Shown here: positions 41,849-50,191 of the stretch, piece after piece
Layout of the letters: each line of letters opens with the position of its first letter
Position numbering within the stretch: the stretch's first letter is position 1
Origin: Ornithomonoglobus_A sp045649025
Lineage (GTDB): Bacteria > Bacillota > Clostridia > UBA1381
Direction: 5' to 3'
Assembly (NCBI GenBank): GCA_045649025.1
Contig: JAZRPB010000006.1
Span: forward strand, 163,127 to 227,126
Length of the DNA stretch: 64,000 bases
Position numbers and translations under genes: made by a program
Notes under the pieces: model-generated
Database searches by the model: none
What the model was told of the DNA's origin: nothing
Seen by the model: the letters and a program-made list of their open reading frames with translations, nothing else

Positions 41849-44569
41849 TTATCTTTTTCCACAGCAATGCTTATACTTTTTACCGCTGCCGCAAGGACAC
41901 GGCTCATTTCTGCCAGGCTCCTTTTTAGCAACAACGCCCTTACGCTTTAGTGAGCCATCACCGCCTGTATCGAGCGGCTTGGCAACCTGTTCACGTTCAA
42001 TCTTAACTCTCGGCACTGCTGATAACACGTATTTTACAACGTCACGCTTTATTGCATCGAGCATTCCTTCATACAACTCCGTGCCCGTTTCTCTGTATTC
42101 TACAACAGGGTCGTGCTGACCATATGCTCTTAAGCCAATTTCACGTTTAACGTGCTCCATTTCGTCGAGATGCTCCATCCATAGAGTATCAACAACTCTC
42201 AACATAATAACTCTTTCAAGCTCACGCATATTAGAGCCAAATGTTTCTTCCTGCTCGGCATATCTTGCAAATGCAATATCCATCAGGCTATCCTTTATAT
42301 CGCCACGGGTGATTGTTTCCATATCTTCAGGATTAACCTTAAACTTACCGTCTGCCCTCAAATTAATGTTTGCAAACTCTGAAAGTGCGTGCAGATTCCA
42401 CTCCTCGGGGATTTCGGAAATACCAATATAATCATCAATAGCACTGTCTATTGAGCTTTCTATCATACTCTTAATGGTATGTGAAATATCCTCGCCGTTA
42501 AGAACACTCTGACGTTGAGCATATATAATCTTACGTTGCTCGTTCATAACCTCGTCGTATTGAAGAACGTGTTTACGTGAATCAAAGTTTCTGCTTTCTA
42601 AATTCTTTTGTGCATTTTCTATTGCATTGGTGAGCATTTTTGCCTCAATAGCCTCGTCTTCCGCAAGTCCCATTGCCTCAACCATAGCCTTTACTCTTTG
42701 CGAGCCAAAAATTCTCATTAAATCATCATCAAGCGACAAGAAGAACTTTGACGAGCCAGGGTCGCCCTGTCTGCCGGCACGTCCACGAAGCTGATTGTCT
42801 ATACGTCTTGACTCGTGACGCTCTGTACCTATTATAAACAAACCGCCAAGGCTCTTAACCTCCTCCTGTTCGGGAGCAATCTGTTCCTTGTATTTGTTAT
42901 ATAACTCCTGATAGAGCTTTCTTGCGTTTATTATTTCCTCGTTATCAGTATCTGCAAAGCCTGTTGCTTCCACAATTAATTCCTCGGATATACCTTGCTT
43001 TGCCATTTCGTGCTTTGCCATATACTCCGCATTACCGCCAAGCATAATATCTGTACCACGGCCCGCCATATTGGTTGCAATTGTTACTGCACCCTTTTTA
43101 CCTGCCTGTGCAACAATTTCAGCTTCCTTTTCGTGATATTTGGCATTTAACACCTCGTGCTTAATGCCCTGTTGCTTAAGCATACGGCTTAAAATCTCTG
43201 ATTTGTCAACATTAACAGTACCAACCAAAACAGGCTGACCTGTTTGGTTACATTCCTTTATCTGCTTAATAACCGCCATATACTTGCCAAGCTCTGTTTT
43301 ATACACAGAATCCTGCATATCCTTTCTTACAACAGGCTTATTTGTTGGAACAGCAACACAGTCGAGCTTGTAGATGTGCTGAAATTCCTCCTCCTCGGTA
43401 AGAGCAGTACCTGTCATACCCGAAAGCTTTTTATATAAACGGAAGAAGTTTTGGAAGGTAATTGTTGCAAGAGTTCTCGACTCTGCCTCCACCTTTACTC
43501 CCTCTTTTGCCTCAATTGCCTGATGCAAGCCGTCGCTATAACGTCTGCCTGGCATAATACGGCCTGTAAATTCATCAACGATCATAACCTCGCCGTCTTT
43601 TACAACGTACTGTTGGTCACGGTGCATAATACCGTTTGCGTGCAGGGCCTGATTTATATGATGCATAAGCTTCATATTTTCAGGGTCGGTAAGATTTTCC
43701 ACACCAAAGCCCTGTTCAGCCTTTTTAACACCACGTTCGGTAAGTGTGGCAGTTTTTGCCTTTTCGTCTACAATATAGTCTGCATCCACCTCTGTATCAA
43801 GAGATTTATCGTCGTGCTCTGTAACCACAAGCTTCTTAAGACGTTTTGCAAACATATCAGCAACACGATATAAATCATTTGCTTCCGAGCCTTGTCCCGA
43901 AATAATAAGCGGTGTACGTGCCTCATCTATAAGGATTGAGTCAACCTCGTCCACTATTGCGTAGTTATGAGGTCTTTGCACCATTTCCTCTTTGTGAACC
44001 ACCATATTGTCACGAAGATAATCAAAGCCAAGCTCATTGTTTGTGCCATAGGTGATGTCGCAGTTATATGCCTCACGTCTTTGGTCAGAATCAAGGTCGT
44101 GAATAATAAGACCGCAGGTTAAGCCCAAAAATCTGTATACCTTACCCATCCACTCACTGTCACGCTTTGCAAGATAATCATTTACAGTAACGATATGTAC
44201 ACCGTTACCTGTTAAAGCGTTAAGATATGCAGGCAAAGTAGAAACAAGTGTTTTACCCTCACCTGTTTTCATTTCAGCAATTCTGCCCTGATGCAGAATA
44301 ACACCGCCTATAACCTGAACATAAAAATGCTTCATACCCAAAACACGCCAGCTTGCTTCACGCATTACGGCAAATGCTTCAGGAAGAAGATCGTCTAATG
44401 TTTCACCGTTGTTTAATCGTTCCTTAAATTCGGGAGTTTTCGCCTTAAGCTCATCGTCGGTAAGCTTTGCCATTTCGTCCTCATAAGTCATAACCTTGTC
44501 GGCAATAGGCGTTACCTTTTTAAGCTCTCTATCCGAATACGTACCGAATATTTTATCAAATAAACCCAT
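41849..44569 (-). CDS. secA: Preprotein translocase ATPase SecA
   Basis: A 906-residue motor pushing unfolded proteins through SecYEG. Walker A is EMKTGEGKTLVSTLPAYL, the DEAD-type segment is IVDEVDSILIDEARTPLIIS, and NMAGRGTDIMLGG and QLRGRAGRQGDPGSSKFFLS are in the second motor domain. It ends in the zinc-binding tail PCPCGSGKKYKHCCG. The length is normal. The N-terminus MGLFDKIFGTYSDRELKK is typical. The gene stands alone with a terminator at 41800-41835. Confidence 0.98.
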   Translation of the reverse strand: MGLFDKIFGTYSDRELKKVTPIADKVMTYEDEMAKLTDDELKAKTPEFKERLNNGETLDDLLPEAFAVMREASWRVLGMKHFYVQVIGGVILHQGRIAEMKTGEGKTLVSTLPAYLNALTGNGVHIVTVNDYLAKRDSEWMGKVYRFLGLTCGLIIHDLDSDQRREAYNCDITYGTNNELGFDYLRDNMVVHKEEMVQRPHNYAIVDEVDSILIDEARTPLIISGQGSEANDLYRVADMFAKRLKKLVVTEHDDKSLDTEVDADYIVDEKAKTATLTERGVKKAEQGFGVENLTDPENMKLMHHINQALHANGIMHRDQQYVVKDGEVMIVDEFTGRIMPGRRYSDGLHQAIEAKEGVKVEAESRTLATITFQNFFRLYKKLSGMTGTALTEEEEFQHIYKLDCVAVPTNKPVVRKDMQDSVYKTELGKYMAVIKQIKECNQTGQPVLVGTVNVDKSEILSRMLKQQGIKHEVLNAKYHEKEAEIVAQAGKKGAVTIATNMAGRGTDIMLGGNAEYMAKHEMAKQGISEELIVEATGFADTDNEEIINARKLYQELYNKYKEQIAPEQEEVKSLGGLFIIGTERHESRRIDNQLRGRAGRQGDPGSSKFFLSLDDDLMRIFGSQRVKAMVEAMGLAEDEAIEAKMLTNAIENAQKNLESRNFDSRKHVLQYDEVMNEQRKIIYAQRQSVLNGEDISHTIKSMIESSIDSAIDDYIGISEIPEEWNLHALSEFANINLRADGKFKVNPEDMETITRGDIKDSLMDIAFARYAEQEETFGSNMRELERVIMLRVVDTLWMEHLDEMEHVKREIGLRAYGQHDPVVEYRETGTELYEGMLDAIKRDVVKYVLSAVPRVKIEREQVAKPLDTGGDGSLKRKGVVAKKEPGRNEPCPCGSGKKYKHCCGKR

Positions 44570-44688
44570 TTTTTCACCTCGTCTGATTTTGCATATAATA
44601 CCACATTATATATAGTATATCATAGATATTTAAAAATTACCACCGTTTTTTATAAATTTTTTGTTAAATTTTTGTTTTTACAACATCT

Positions 44689-45543
44689 TTAAATTATTAT
44701 ATCTGTTAATTTATCAGCCACAAGCTTAAATTCATCAATAGATAATGTTTCACCTCTGCGTTTTGGGTCGATACCAAGCGACATAAGCATATCCGAAAGA
44801 ATGTCCTTTGATATTCCAAAGGTTGCATTAAGGCAATTTGCAAGTGTTTTTCTTCTTTGCGAGAATGCCGATTTAACTGTTTTAAAGAACATTTTTTCGT
44901 CCTTAACATCAACACGCGGTTTTTCAAGCATATGCAAGGTTAGCACTGCACTGTCAACCTTCGGGGGCGGAACAAACAGCCCTGAAGGAACAATTGTGGT
45001 TATTTGAGGCTCACAATAATACTGACACAAAAGCGTGATTGCACCGTAATCCTTTGTTGCAGGCTTTGCACACAAACGCTGGGCAACTTCTTTTTGCACC
45101 ATAACCACCATATTGTTTATTGGCAGTTTTTCCTCTAAAACCTTTGTTATTATGGGTGTGGTTATATAGTATGGTAAATTTGCTGCAATACTTATTTTAG
45201 TATTGCCAAACTCCTCTTCAATAAGCTTTCTTAAATCAATCTTTAGCACATCCCCCTGCACTATTTTAACATTATCACACTCCGATAAGGTGTAGCCTAA
45301 CACATCAATAAGACTATTATCAATTTCTATACTCACAACCTTTTTAGAATGTCTTGAAAGCTCCTGTGTTAAAACGCCAAAGCCAGGTCCTATTTCCAAC
45401 ACACCCTCTTGCGGCTTTGCGACATCACAAATATCCTCCAACACCGATTTTGACGTGAGGAAGTTTTGTCCCAGTCCTTTTTTAAAATTAAATCCGAATT
45501 TGTTTTGGATTTCTCTTATTACCTTTGGTGATGTAAGCTCCAT
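44689..45543 (-). CDS. rsmA: 16S rRNA dimethyladenosine transferase
   Basis: A 284-residue SAM-dependent enzyme dimethylating two adjacent adenines at the 3' end of 16S rRNA. The start region KGLGQNFLTSKSVLEDI, SAM motif VLEIGPGFGVLTQEL, catalytic ANLPYYITTP, and the FSQRRKTLANCL block are all present. The length is normal. It follows hppA by 63 bp on the same strand; no obvious terminator between them was seen, so read-through is possible. Confidence 0.96.
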   Translation of the reverse strand: MELTSPKVIREIQNKFGFNFKKGLGQNFLTSKSVLEDICDVAKPQEGVLEIGPGFGVLTQELSRHSKKVVSIEIDNSLIDVLGYTLSECDNVKIVQGDVLKIDLRKLIEEEFGNTKISIAANLPYYITTPIITKVLEEKLPINNMVVMVQKEVAQRLCAKPATKDYGAITLLCQYYCEPQITTIVPSGLFVPPPKVDSAVLTLHMLEKPRVDVKDEKMFFKTVKSAFSQRRKTLANCLNATFGISKDILSDMLMSLGIDPKRRGETLSIDEFKLVADKLTDIII

Positions 45544-45606
45544 TATTTTTCCTTTCTGTAATCAAAAACAGGAGAGAAGCATTGAGGCCTCCCTCCCAAA
45601 TATTAT

Positions 45607-47694
45607 TTAGAATAATCCCATTCCGCCAAATTGTACCACCAATGATGCAAACACGATTGAAACCATCGACAGTAGCTTTATAAGAATGTTAACCGACGGA
45701 CCTGATGTATCTTTAAACGGGTCGCCAACTGTGTCGCCAACAACTGCACCCTTATGATTTTCACTGCCCTTGCCGTTGTAGTTGCCTGCCTCGATGTATT
45801 TTTTAGCATTATCCCACGAGCCGCCTGAATTTGCCATCATTATTGCAAGTACAAAACCACTAACAAGTGCTCCGGCAAGCATACCAACAACGCCGTTAAC
45901 ACCAAGCACCAACCCTGCAATTATAGGCGATATTATACCAAGTGCCGCAGGAAGTATCATCTCTTTAAGTGATGACCTTGTGCAAATATCAACACAGGTT
46001 TCATAATCGGCCTCGGCTTTGCCATCCATAAGACCTGCAATTTCCTTAAACTGACGTCTTACCTCAACAACTATCTTTTGTGCAGCTCTGCCCACTGCCT
46101 TCATTGTAAGTGCACTAAACAGGAACGGCAGCATTGCACCCACAAACAGACCTATTAAAACTGACGGGTTTGTTATTTCAAGGTTGAGCGAACCGCCCAT
46201 AGCTTTAACCTCATCAGTATATGAAACAATAAGTGCAAGAGCTGTAAGAGCAGCCGAGCCTATTGCAAAGCCTTTACCTGTTGCAGCTGTTGTGTTACCA
46301 AGCGAATCAAGTGCGTCTGTTCTTTCACGAACAACACTGTCAAGTCCCGACATTTCAGCAATACCGCCAGCATTGTCAGCAACAGGGCCATACGCATCTG
46401 TTGCAAGTGTAATACCAAGGGTTGAAAGCATACCCACCGCAGAAAGACCAACTCCGTAAAGACCTTTTGCAAAGTCGCCCACACCGCCTGCTGTGAAGTA
46501 TGAAATTATTACCGATACACCAATTATTATAACAGGGATTGCAGTTGATTGCATACCAAGAGCAATACCGTCTATTATTATTGTTGCACTTCCTGTTTCG
46601 GAAGATTTTGCAAGCTTCTTTGTGGGGTTGTATGAATCAGATGTGTAATACTCTGTGAAAAAGCCGATTAGCACACCTGCTACAAGTCCTGAAATAACTG
46701 CCCAGAACACGTTTGTGTTTTGGGGTAGAAGTGTGTATATCAACGCACCCGACACAACTGCACTTATTATTGAGCTTGCATATGTGCCACGTCTTAACGA
46801 GCCTAAAAGTGCTTTTTGGTCTGCACCCTCTTTTGTTGAAACAAAGAATGTGCCTATAATTGAGGCAATTATACCAACTGCTGCAATAAGCATTGGTACA
46901 ATAACGCCCTTAAAGCCCAATCCTGCAGCTGCCGCAAGAGCACCGCACGAAATTATTGAGCCAACATATGATTCGTAAAGGTCAGCACCCATACCAGCAA
47001 CGTCACCAACATTATCGCCAACGTTATCGGCAATACAAGCAGGGTTACGCGGGTCATCCTCGGGGATACCAGCCTCAACCTTACCAACAAGGTCTGCTCC
47101 AACGTCTGCCGCCTTTGTGAAAATACCGCCGCCAACTCTTGCAAAAAGAGCCATAGATGATGCACCCATACCAAATGTAAGCATTGCAGACATTATTTCG
47201 TTTATTTCAAGATTAAATACGAATTTTAAAAGTATAAACCAAAGACTTATATCCAACAGGCCAAGACCAACAACTGTAAGTCCCATAACGGAGCCCGATG
47301 AAAATGCAATACGAAGTCCTTTGTTAAGACTTTCTCTTGCACCGTTGGCTGTTCTTGTGTTGGCATAGGTTGCAATCTTCATACCAACATATCCGCTTAA
47401 ACCGCTAAATATTCCGCCCGAAAGAAATGCAAACGGAACAAACGGCGTTAAATATCCCAATATACTTAAAACCAAAAGCAATACAAACATAACAGCAAAG
47501 AAAATTCCCACTGTTTTGTATTGACGTTTTAGGTATGCCATAGCACCCTTGCGGATTTTGTTACCGATTTCCTTCATAGTGTCAGTTCCCTCGTCCTTAC
47601 CCTTTACCGAATAGAACTGATAAATTGAAAATATAATTGCAATTACTGCACATATAAGCACTGCATATGGTGAATATTTTTCGAATGCTCCCAT
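45607..47694 (-). CDS. hppA: Membrane-bound ion-pumping pyrophosphatase
   Basis: A 695-residue protein with about 16 membrane segments, hydrolysing pyrophosphate to pump H+ or Na+. The active-site loop DVGADLVGKVEAGIPEDDPRNPACIADNVGDNVGDVAGMGADLYESY (read in parts) and the second acidic loop NAKKYIEAG...KGAVVGDTVGDPFKDTSGPS are intact. The segment GNTTAATGKG has Ala where K+-independent enzymes have Lys, pointing to the K+-dependent class. Ion selectivity cannot be called. The promoter is at 47742-47769. It saves ATP in anaerobes by conserving PPi energy. Confidence 0.95.
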   Translation of the reverse strand: MGAFEKYSPYAVLICAVIAIIFSIYQFYSVKGKDEGTDTMKEIGNKIRKGAMAYLKRQYKTVGIFFAVMFVLLLVLSILGYLTPFVPFAFLSGGIFSGLSGYVGMKIATYANTRTANGARESLNKGLRIAFSSGSVMGLTVVGLGLLDISLWFILLKFVFNLEINEIMSAMLTFGMGASSMALFARVGGGIFTKAADVGADLVGKVEAGIPEDDPRNPACIADNVGDNVGDVAGMGADLYESYVGSIISCGALAAAAGLGFKGVIVPMLIAAVGIIASIIGTFFVSTKEGADQKALLGSLRRGTYASSIISAVVSGALIYTLLPQNTNVFWAVISGLVAGVLIGFFTEYYTSDSYNPTKKLAKSSETGSATIIIDGIALGMQSTAIPVIIIGVSVIISYFTAGGVGDFAKGLYGVGLSAVGMLSTLGITLATDAYGPVADNAGGIAEMSGLDSVVRERTDALDSLGNTTAATGKGFAIGSAALTALALIVSYTDEVKAMGGSLNLEITNPSVLIGLFVGAMLPFLFSALTMKAVGRAAQKIVVEVRRQFKEIAGLMDGKAEADYETCVDICTRSSLKEMILPAALGIISPIIAGLVLGVNGVVGMLAGALVSGFVLAIMMANSGGSWDNAKKYIEAGNYNGKGSENHKGAVVGDTVGDPFKDTSGPSVNILIKLLSMVSIVFASLVVQFGGMGLF

Positions 47695-47741
47695 AAATAA
47701 CCTCTTCCTTCTATTTTGATTTTTATTTTAGTGTAATCCTC

Positions 47742-47769
47742 ATTTTACCATTTTTTAGTAAAAAGTCAA
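47742..47769 (-). promoter_or_regulatory. hppA promoter
   Basis: On the minus strand TTGACT (47764-47769), 16-bp spacer, TAAAAT (47742-47747) with a TGG extended -10. Confidence 0.7.
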
Positions 47770-47789
47770 GAATTTTTCACTTTGTGAAG

Positions 47790-47860
47790 AAGCGTTTGTT
47801 TGAGATTCTTCACATCCGTTCAGAACGACACTTTTCAGGACGATGTGCTCATCGTCCCCT
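47790..47860. repeat. Small hairpin repeats at the nfo 3' end
   Basis: Contains GAGATTCTTCAC..GTTCAGAACGACA and the perfect hairpin GGACGATG-TGCT-CATCGTCC (47838-47857). Both resemble short intergenic repeats I recall from gut Firmicutes. The nfo stop codon (47849-47851) is inside the hairpin, so the last residues (SRGR) come from the repeat. Confidence 0.5.
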
Positions 47861-48685
47861 ACTAATTTTCTTAATTAATTCAATTTCCTCTTTATAGCCT
47901 TGGTTATCGTTTGGTGTTTCAAGTAAAAACGGCAAATTACAAAGCGACTTATGGTTTATAATTCTCTCAAAAGCAGCCTCTCCTATACTACCCTGCCCCA
48001 ACTTCTCGTGACGGTCCTTGTGTGATGCAAATGGGTTTTTACTGTCGTTTATGTGTATTGCCTTTAGTCTGTTAAGACCTACACATTTGTCAAAATGCTC
48101 TAAAACACCGTCTAAATCCTCAACAATGTCATATCCTGCATCATAAACGTGACAAGTGTCGAGACATACACCTATTTTTTCGTTAAGCTCCACACGGTCT
48201 ATTATTTCCCTTAATTCCTCAAATGATGAGCCGATTTCACTGCCCTTACCCGACATTGTTTCCAAAAGCACTGTTGTGGTCATAGACGGAGTAAGCACAT
48301 TATTTAACAAAGATGCAATCATTTCTATTCCCGCATCCACTCCCTGTCCCACGTGTGAGCCAGGGTGGAAGTTGTATAACTGATTTGGTGTGTATTCCAT
48401 TCTTTCCAAATCATCCTTCATTGTTATATATGCAAACTCTCTTGTTTGCTCCTTGTCCGAACAGGGATTTAGCGTATATGGTGCGTGTGCAAGTATTTTT
48501 TCTATGCCGTTTTGGGCTGCATACTCCAAAAACGCCTTAACATCATTTTCATCAATTGCCTTTGCACTTCCTCCGCGTGGGTTTCTTGTAAAAAACTGAA
48601 ATGAATTTGCACCAAGAGCCACTGCCTCTTTACCCATATGCAAATAACCCTTCGATGCACTCAAATGACAACCTACTGTAATCAT
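47849..48685 (-). CDS. nfo: Endonuclease IV (AP endonuclease)
   Basis: A 278-residue zinc enzyme cutting DNA at abasic sites in base-excision repair. The start is ATG 48685 (MITVGCHLSASKG), 7 bp after GAGGAG; the longer frame to 48754 runs into the preceding gene. Family segments are NSFQFFTRNPRG, LAHAPYTLNPCS, NFHPGSHVGQG, CLDTCHVYDAGYD, HINDSKNPF..KDRHEKLGQGSIG, and FLLETPN, which contribute the three-zinc site. It is last in the operon thyA-small protein-nfo. Its C-terminus ends in a repeat hairpin. Confidence 0.95.
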   Translation of the reverse strand: MITVGCHLSASKGYLHMGKEAVALGANSFQFFTRNPRGGSAKAIDENDVKAFLEYAAQNGIEKILAHAPYTLNPCSDKEQTREFAYITMKDDLERMEYTPNQLYNFHPGSHVGQGVDAGIEMIASLLNNVLTPSMTTTVLLETMSGKGSEIGSSFEELREIIDRVELNEKIGVCLDTCHVYDAGYDIVEDLDGVLEHFDKCVGLNRLKAIHINDSKNPFASHKDRHEKLGQGSIGEAAFERIINHKSLCNLPFLLETPNDNQGYKEEIELIKKISRGR

Positions 48686-48699
48686 AATTTTCTCCTCAC

Positions 48700-48990
48700 T
48701 TAAACAGCATACATTTCCAATTCGTCGAAAAACATTTCGTAGAAATCGTCCCAATTATCTGGCGCTTCCACTCCGCCGCCATTCACACTGCGAAGCATTG
48801 TTGCACAAAAGGCTTCGCCCGCCGTCATAAGCTCGTATGGTGTTATGTGTGTATAGCCAAGCTCGGCGCATTTTGTGCAAAATGCACTCACAGGCTCTTT
48901 TTCTTTACGTGTTTTAAGCAACTCATCACGTAGTATTAAATCGTTTTTTGCTCTTTCTAGGAGTTGCGACAACTCAAAATCTACACTCAT
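48700..48990 (-). CDS. Small protein, Nif11-like, unknown function
   Basis: A 96-residue acidic protein between thyA (22 bp) and nfo (14 bp), so clearly in that operon. The first half reads like a Nif11-type domain: ELSQLLERAKNDLILRDELL, a short linker, then AFCTKCAELGYTHITPYELM. A GGG follows and the acidic aromatic end WDDFYEMFFDELEMY. Nif11 domains occur as leader peptides of modified peptides and as stand-alone proteins. Here there is no modification enzyme nearby, and the thyA-nfo setting suggests a housekeeping or unknown role. The family call is by eye and uncertain. Confidence 0.5.
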   Translation of the reverse strand: MSVDFELSQLLERAKNDLILRDELLKTRKEKEPVSAFCTKCAELGYTHITPYELMTAGEAFCATMLRSVNGGGVEAPDNWDDFYEMFFDELEMYAV

Positions 48991-49012
48991 TTTTTAATCC
49001 TTTTTTAGTATA

Positions 49013-49840
49013 TTATTCTGCAATCGGAATATGCATATTCAATTCGTGGTATTTGTAATTTACCAATTCAAAATCCTTGGTTGTAAATTTGTAGAAATCA
49101 TCAACTTTGTTGATTTTTAATGTTGGAGCATCAAATCCGTCGCGGCTTATTATATCCTCTATTATTGGTAAATGTCTGTCATAAATATGTGCATCAGCAA
49201 TAACGTGCACAAATTCACCCACCTCAAGACCGCTTACCATTGCAAACATATGCGTAAGTGCCGCATATTGACACACATTCCAGTTGTTTGCTGCAAGCAT
49301 ATCCTGTGATCTTTGATTTAAAATTGCATTGAGCTTGTTGCCTGTAACATTAAATGTCATAGAGTATGCACAAGGATATAAATTCATATCCTTTAAATCA
49401 CTATGTACATATATATTAGATATAATTCTTCTCGATGCCTTGTTGTATTTGAGGTCGTGTAAAATTCTGTCGACCTGATCGAACTCGCCGTCGCTGTATT
49501 TGTGCTTAACGCCCATCTGGTAGCCATATGCCTTGCCTATTGAGCCATCCGCATCTGCCCATTGATCCCAGATGTGACTGTTAAGGTCATTTACGTTGTT
49601 GGATTTCTTTTGCCATATCCATAAAACCTCATCAATTGCACTTTTTAAATATGTACGTCTTAATGTGAGGATTGGAAACTCCTTTGATAAATCGTAGCGG
49701 TTAACTATACCAAATCTTTTTACTGTGTGAGCACTCACTCCGTCCTCCCATTTCGGACGAACATCAAGCCCTTCATCACTAAACCCATGGTCTATTATAT
49801 CTCTGCAATTTTGCTTAAAAATTTCATCAGCGTAGCTCAT
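49013..49840 (-). CDS. thyA: Thymidylate synthase
   Basis: A 275-residue folate enzyme methylating dUMP to dTMP. The start is ATG 49840 (MSYADEIFKQNCRDII) with GGAGGA 5-6 bp upstream; the longer frame to 49960 spans the promoter. Motifs include IWDQWAD, the nucleophile Cys in LYPCAYSMTF, NQRSQDMLAANNWNVCQYA with the phosphate-binding and dUMP-specific residues, and HVIADAHIYDRHL. It ends at a normal length. It is first gene of the thyA-small protein-nfo operon. Confidence 0.95.
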   Translation of the reverse strand: MSYADEIFKQNCRDIIDHGFSDEGLDVRPKWEDGVSAHTVKRFGIVNRYDLSKEFPILTLRRTYLKSAIDEVLWIWQKKSNNVNDLNSHIWDQWADADGSIGKAYGYQMGVKHKYSDGEFDQVDRILHDLKYNKASRRIISNIYVHSDLKDMNLYPCAYSMTFNVTGNKLNAILNQRSQDMLAANNWNVCQYAALTHMFAMVSGLEVGEFVHVIADAHIYDRHLPIIEDIISRDGFDAPTLKINKVDDFYKFTTKDFELVNYKYHELNMHIPIAE

Positions 49841-49874
49841 AACAATCCTCCCAATAAATTGTATATATACATAT

Positions 49875-49903
49875 ATTTTATTATATTTTCGCCCATTTGT
49901 CAA
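49875..49903 (-). promoter_or_regulatory. thyA operon promoter
   Basis: On the minus strand TTGACA (49898-49903), 17-bp spacer, TAAAAT (49875-49880), about 35 bp before thyA. Confidence 0.82.
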
Positions 49904-49944
49904 CACCTTCATACCATTGTAAAAATAAAAAATTTTAAAAAATA

Positions 49945-49973
49945 TTGACATAAAAAACAAAATATGATATTAT
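49945..49973 (+). promoter_or_regulatory. Promoter of the riboswitch-ATPase transcript
   Basis: TTGACA (49945-49950), 17-bp spacer, TATTAT (49968-49973) with a TGA extended -10. The expected start, about 49980, is just before the aptamer. Confidence 0.85.
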
Positions 49974-49985
49974 ACTTAACAGGAA

Positions 49986-50082
49986 ATAAAAGGGAGTAGC
50001 TTGCGCACAATAGCGTGGTTCGTTGTCGTCAGTACGAGTGCTTTTGCATTCCGGCACGAATTGTTAGAGGCGAGACTTTTAT
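49986..50082 (+). ncRNA. yybP-ykoY manganese riboswitch aptamer
   Basis: The leader carries the conserved yybP-ykoY blocks in order: AAAAGGGAGTAGC (from 49988), GTCGTCAGTACGAG (about 50045 region; starts 50035), CCGGCACGA (50051-50059), and GAGGCGAGACTTTTAT (50067-50082), which pairs back with the start to close the helix. This family senses Mn2+ through the two apposed loops. It lies directly upstream of a P-type metal ATPase, a known target class for this riboswitch. Confidence 0.92.
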
Positions 50083-50121
50083 TGCATTTGTTTTGGTGCA
50101 ATGAGGGTTATCGCTTTTTTT
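50070..50121 (+). terminator. Riboswitch expression-platform terminator
   Basis: GCGAGACTTTTATTGCA (50070-50086) pairs, with G-U pairs, to TGCAATGAGGGTTATCGC (50097-50114), followed by TTTTTTT. The 5' arm is the same segment that closes the aptamer, so the structures are mutually exclusive. Mn2+ binding should prevent termination and turn the ATPase on. Confidence 0.85.
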
Positions 50122-50191
50122 GTATATATAATGCAAATTCAGAGGAAAATATAAGTGAAAATCCTTACCTAGCGTATGAAAGGGGATCTAA

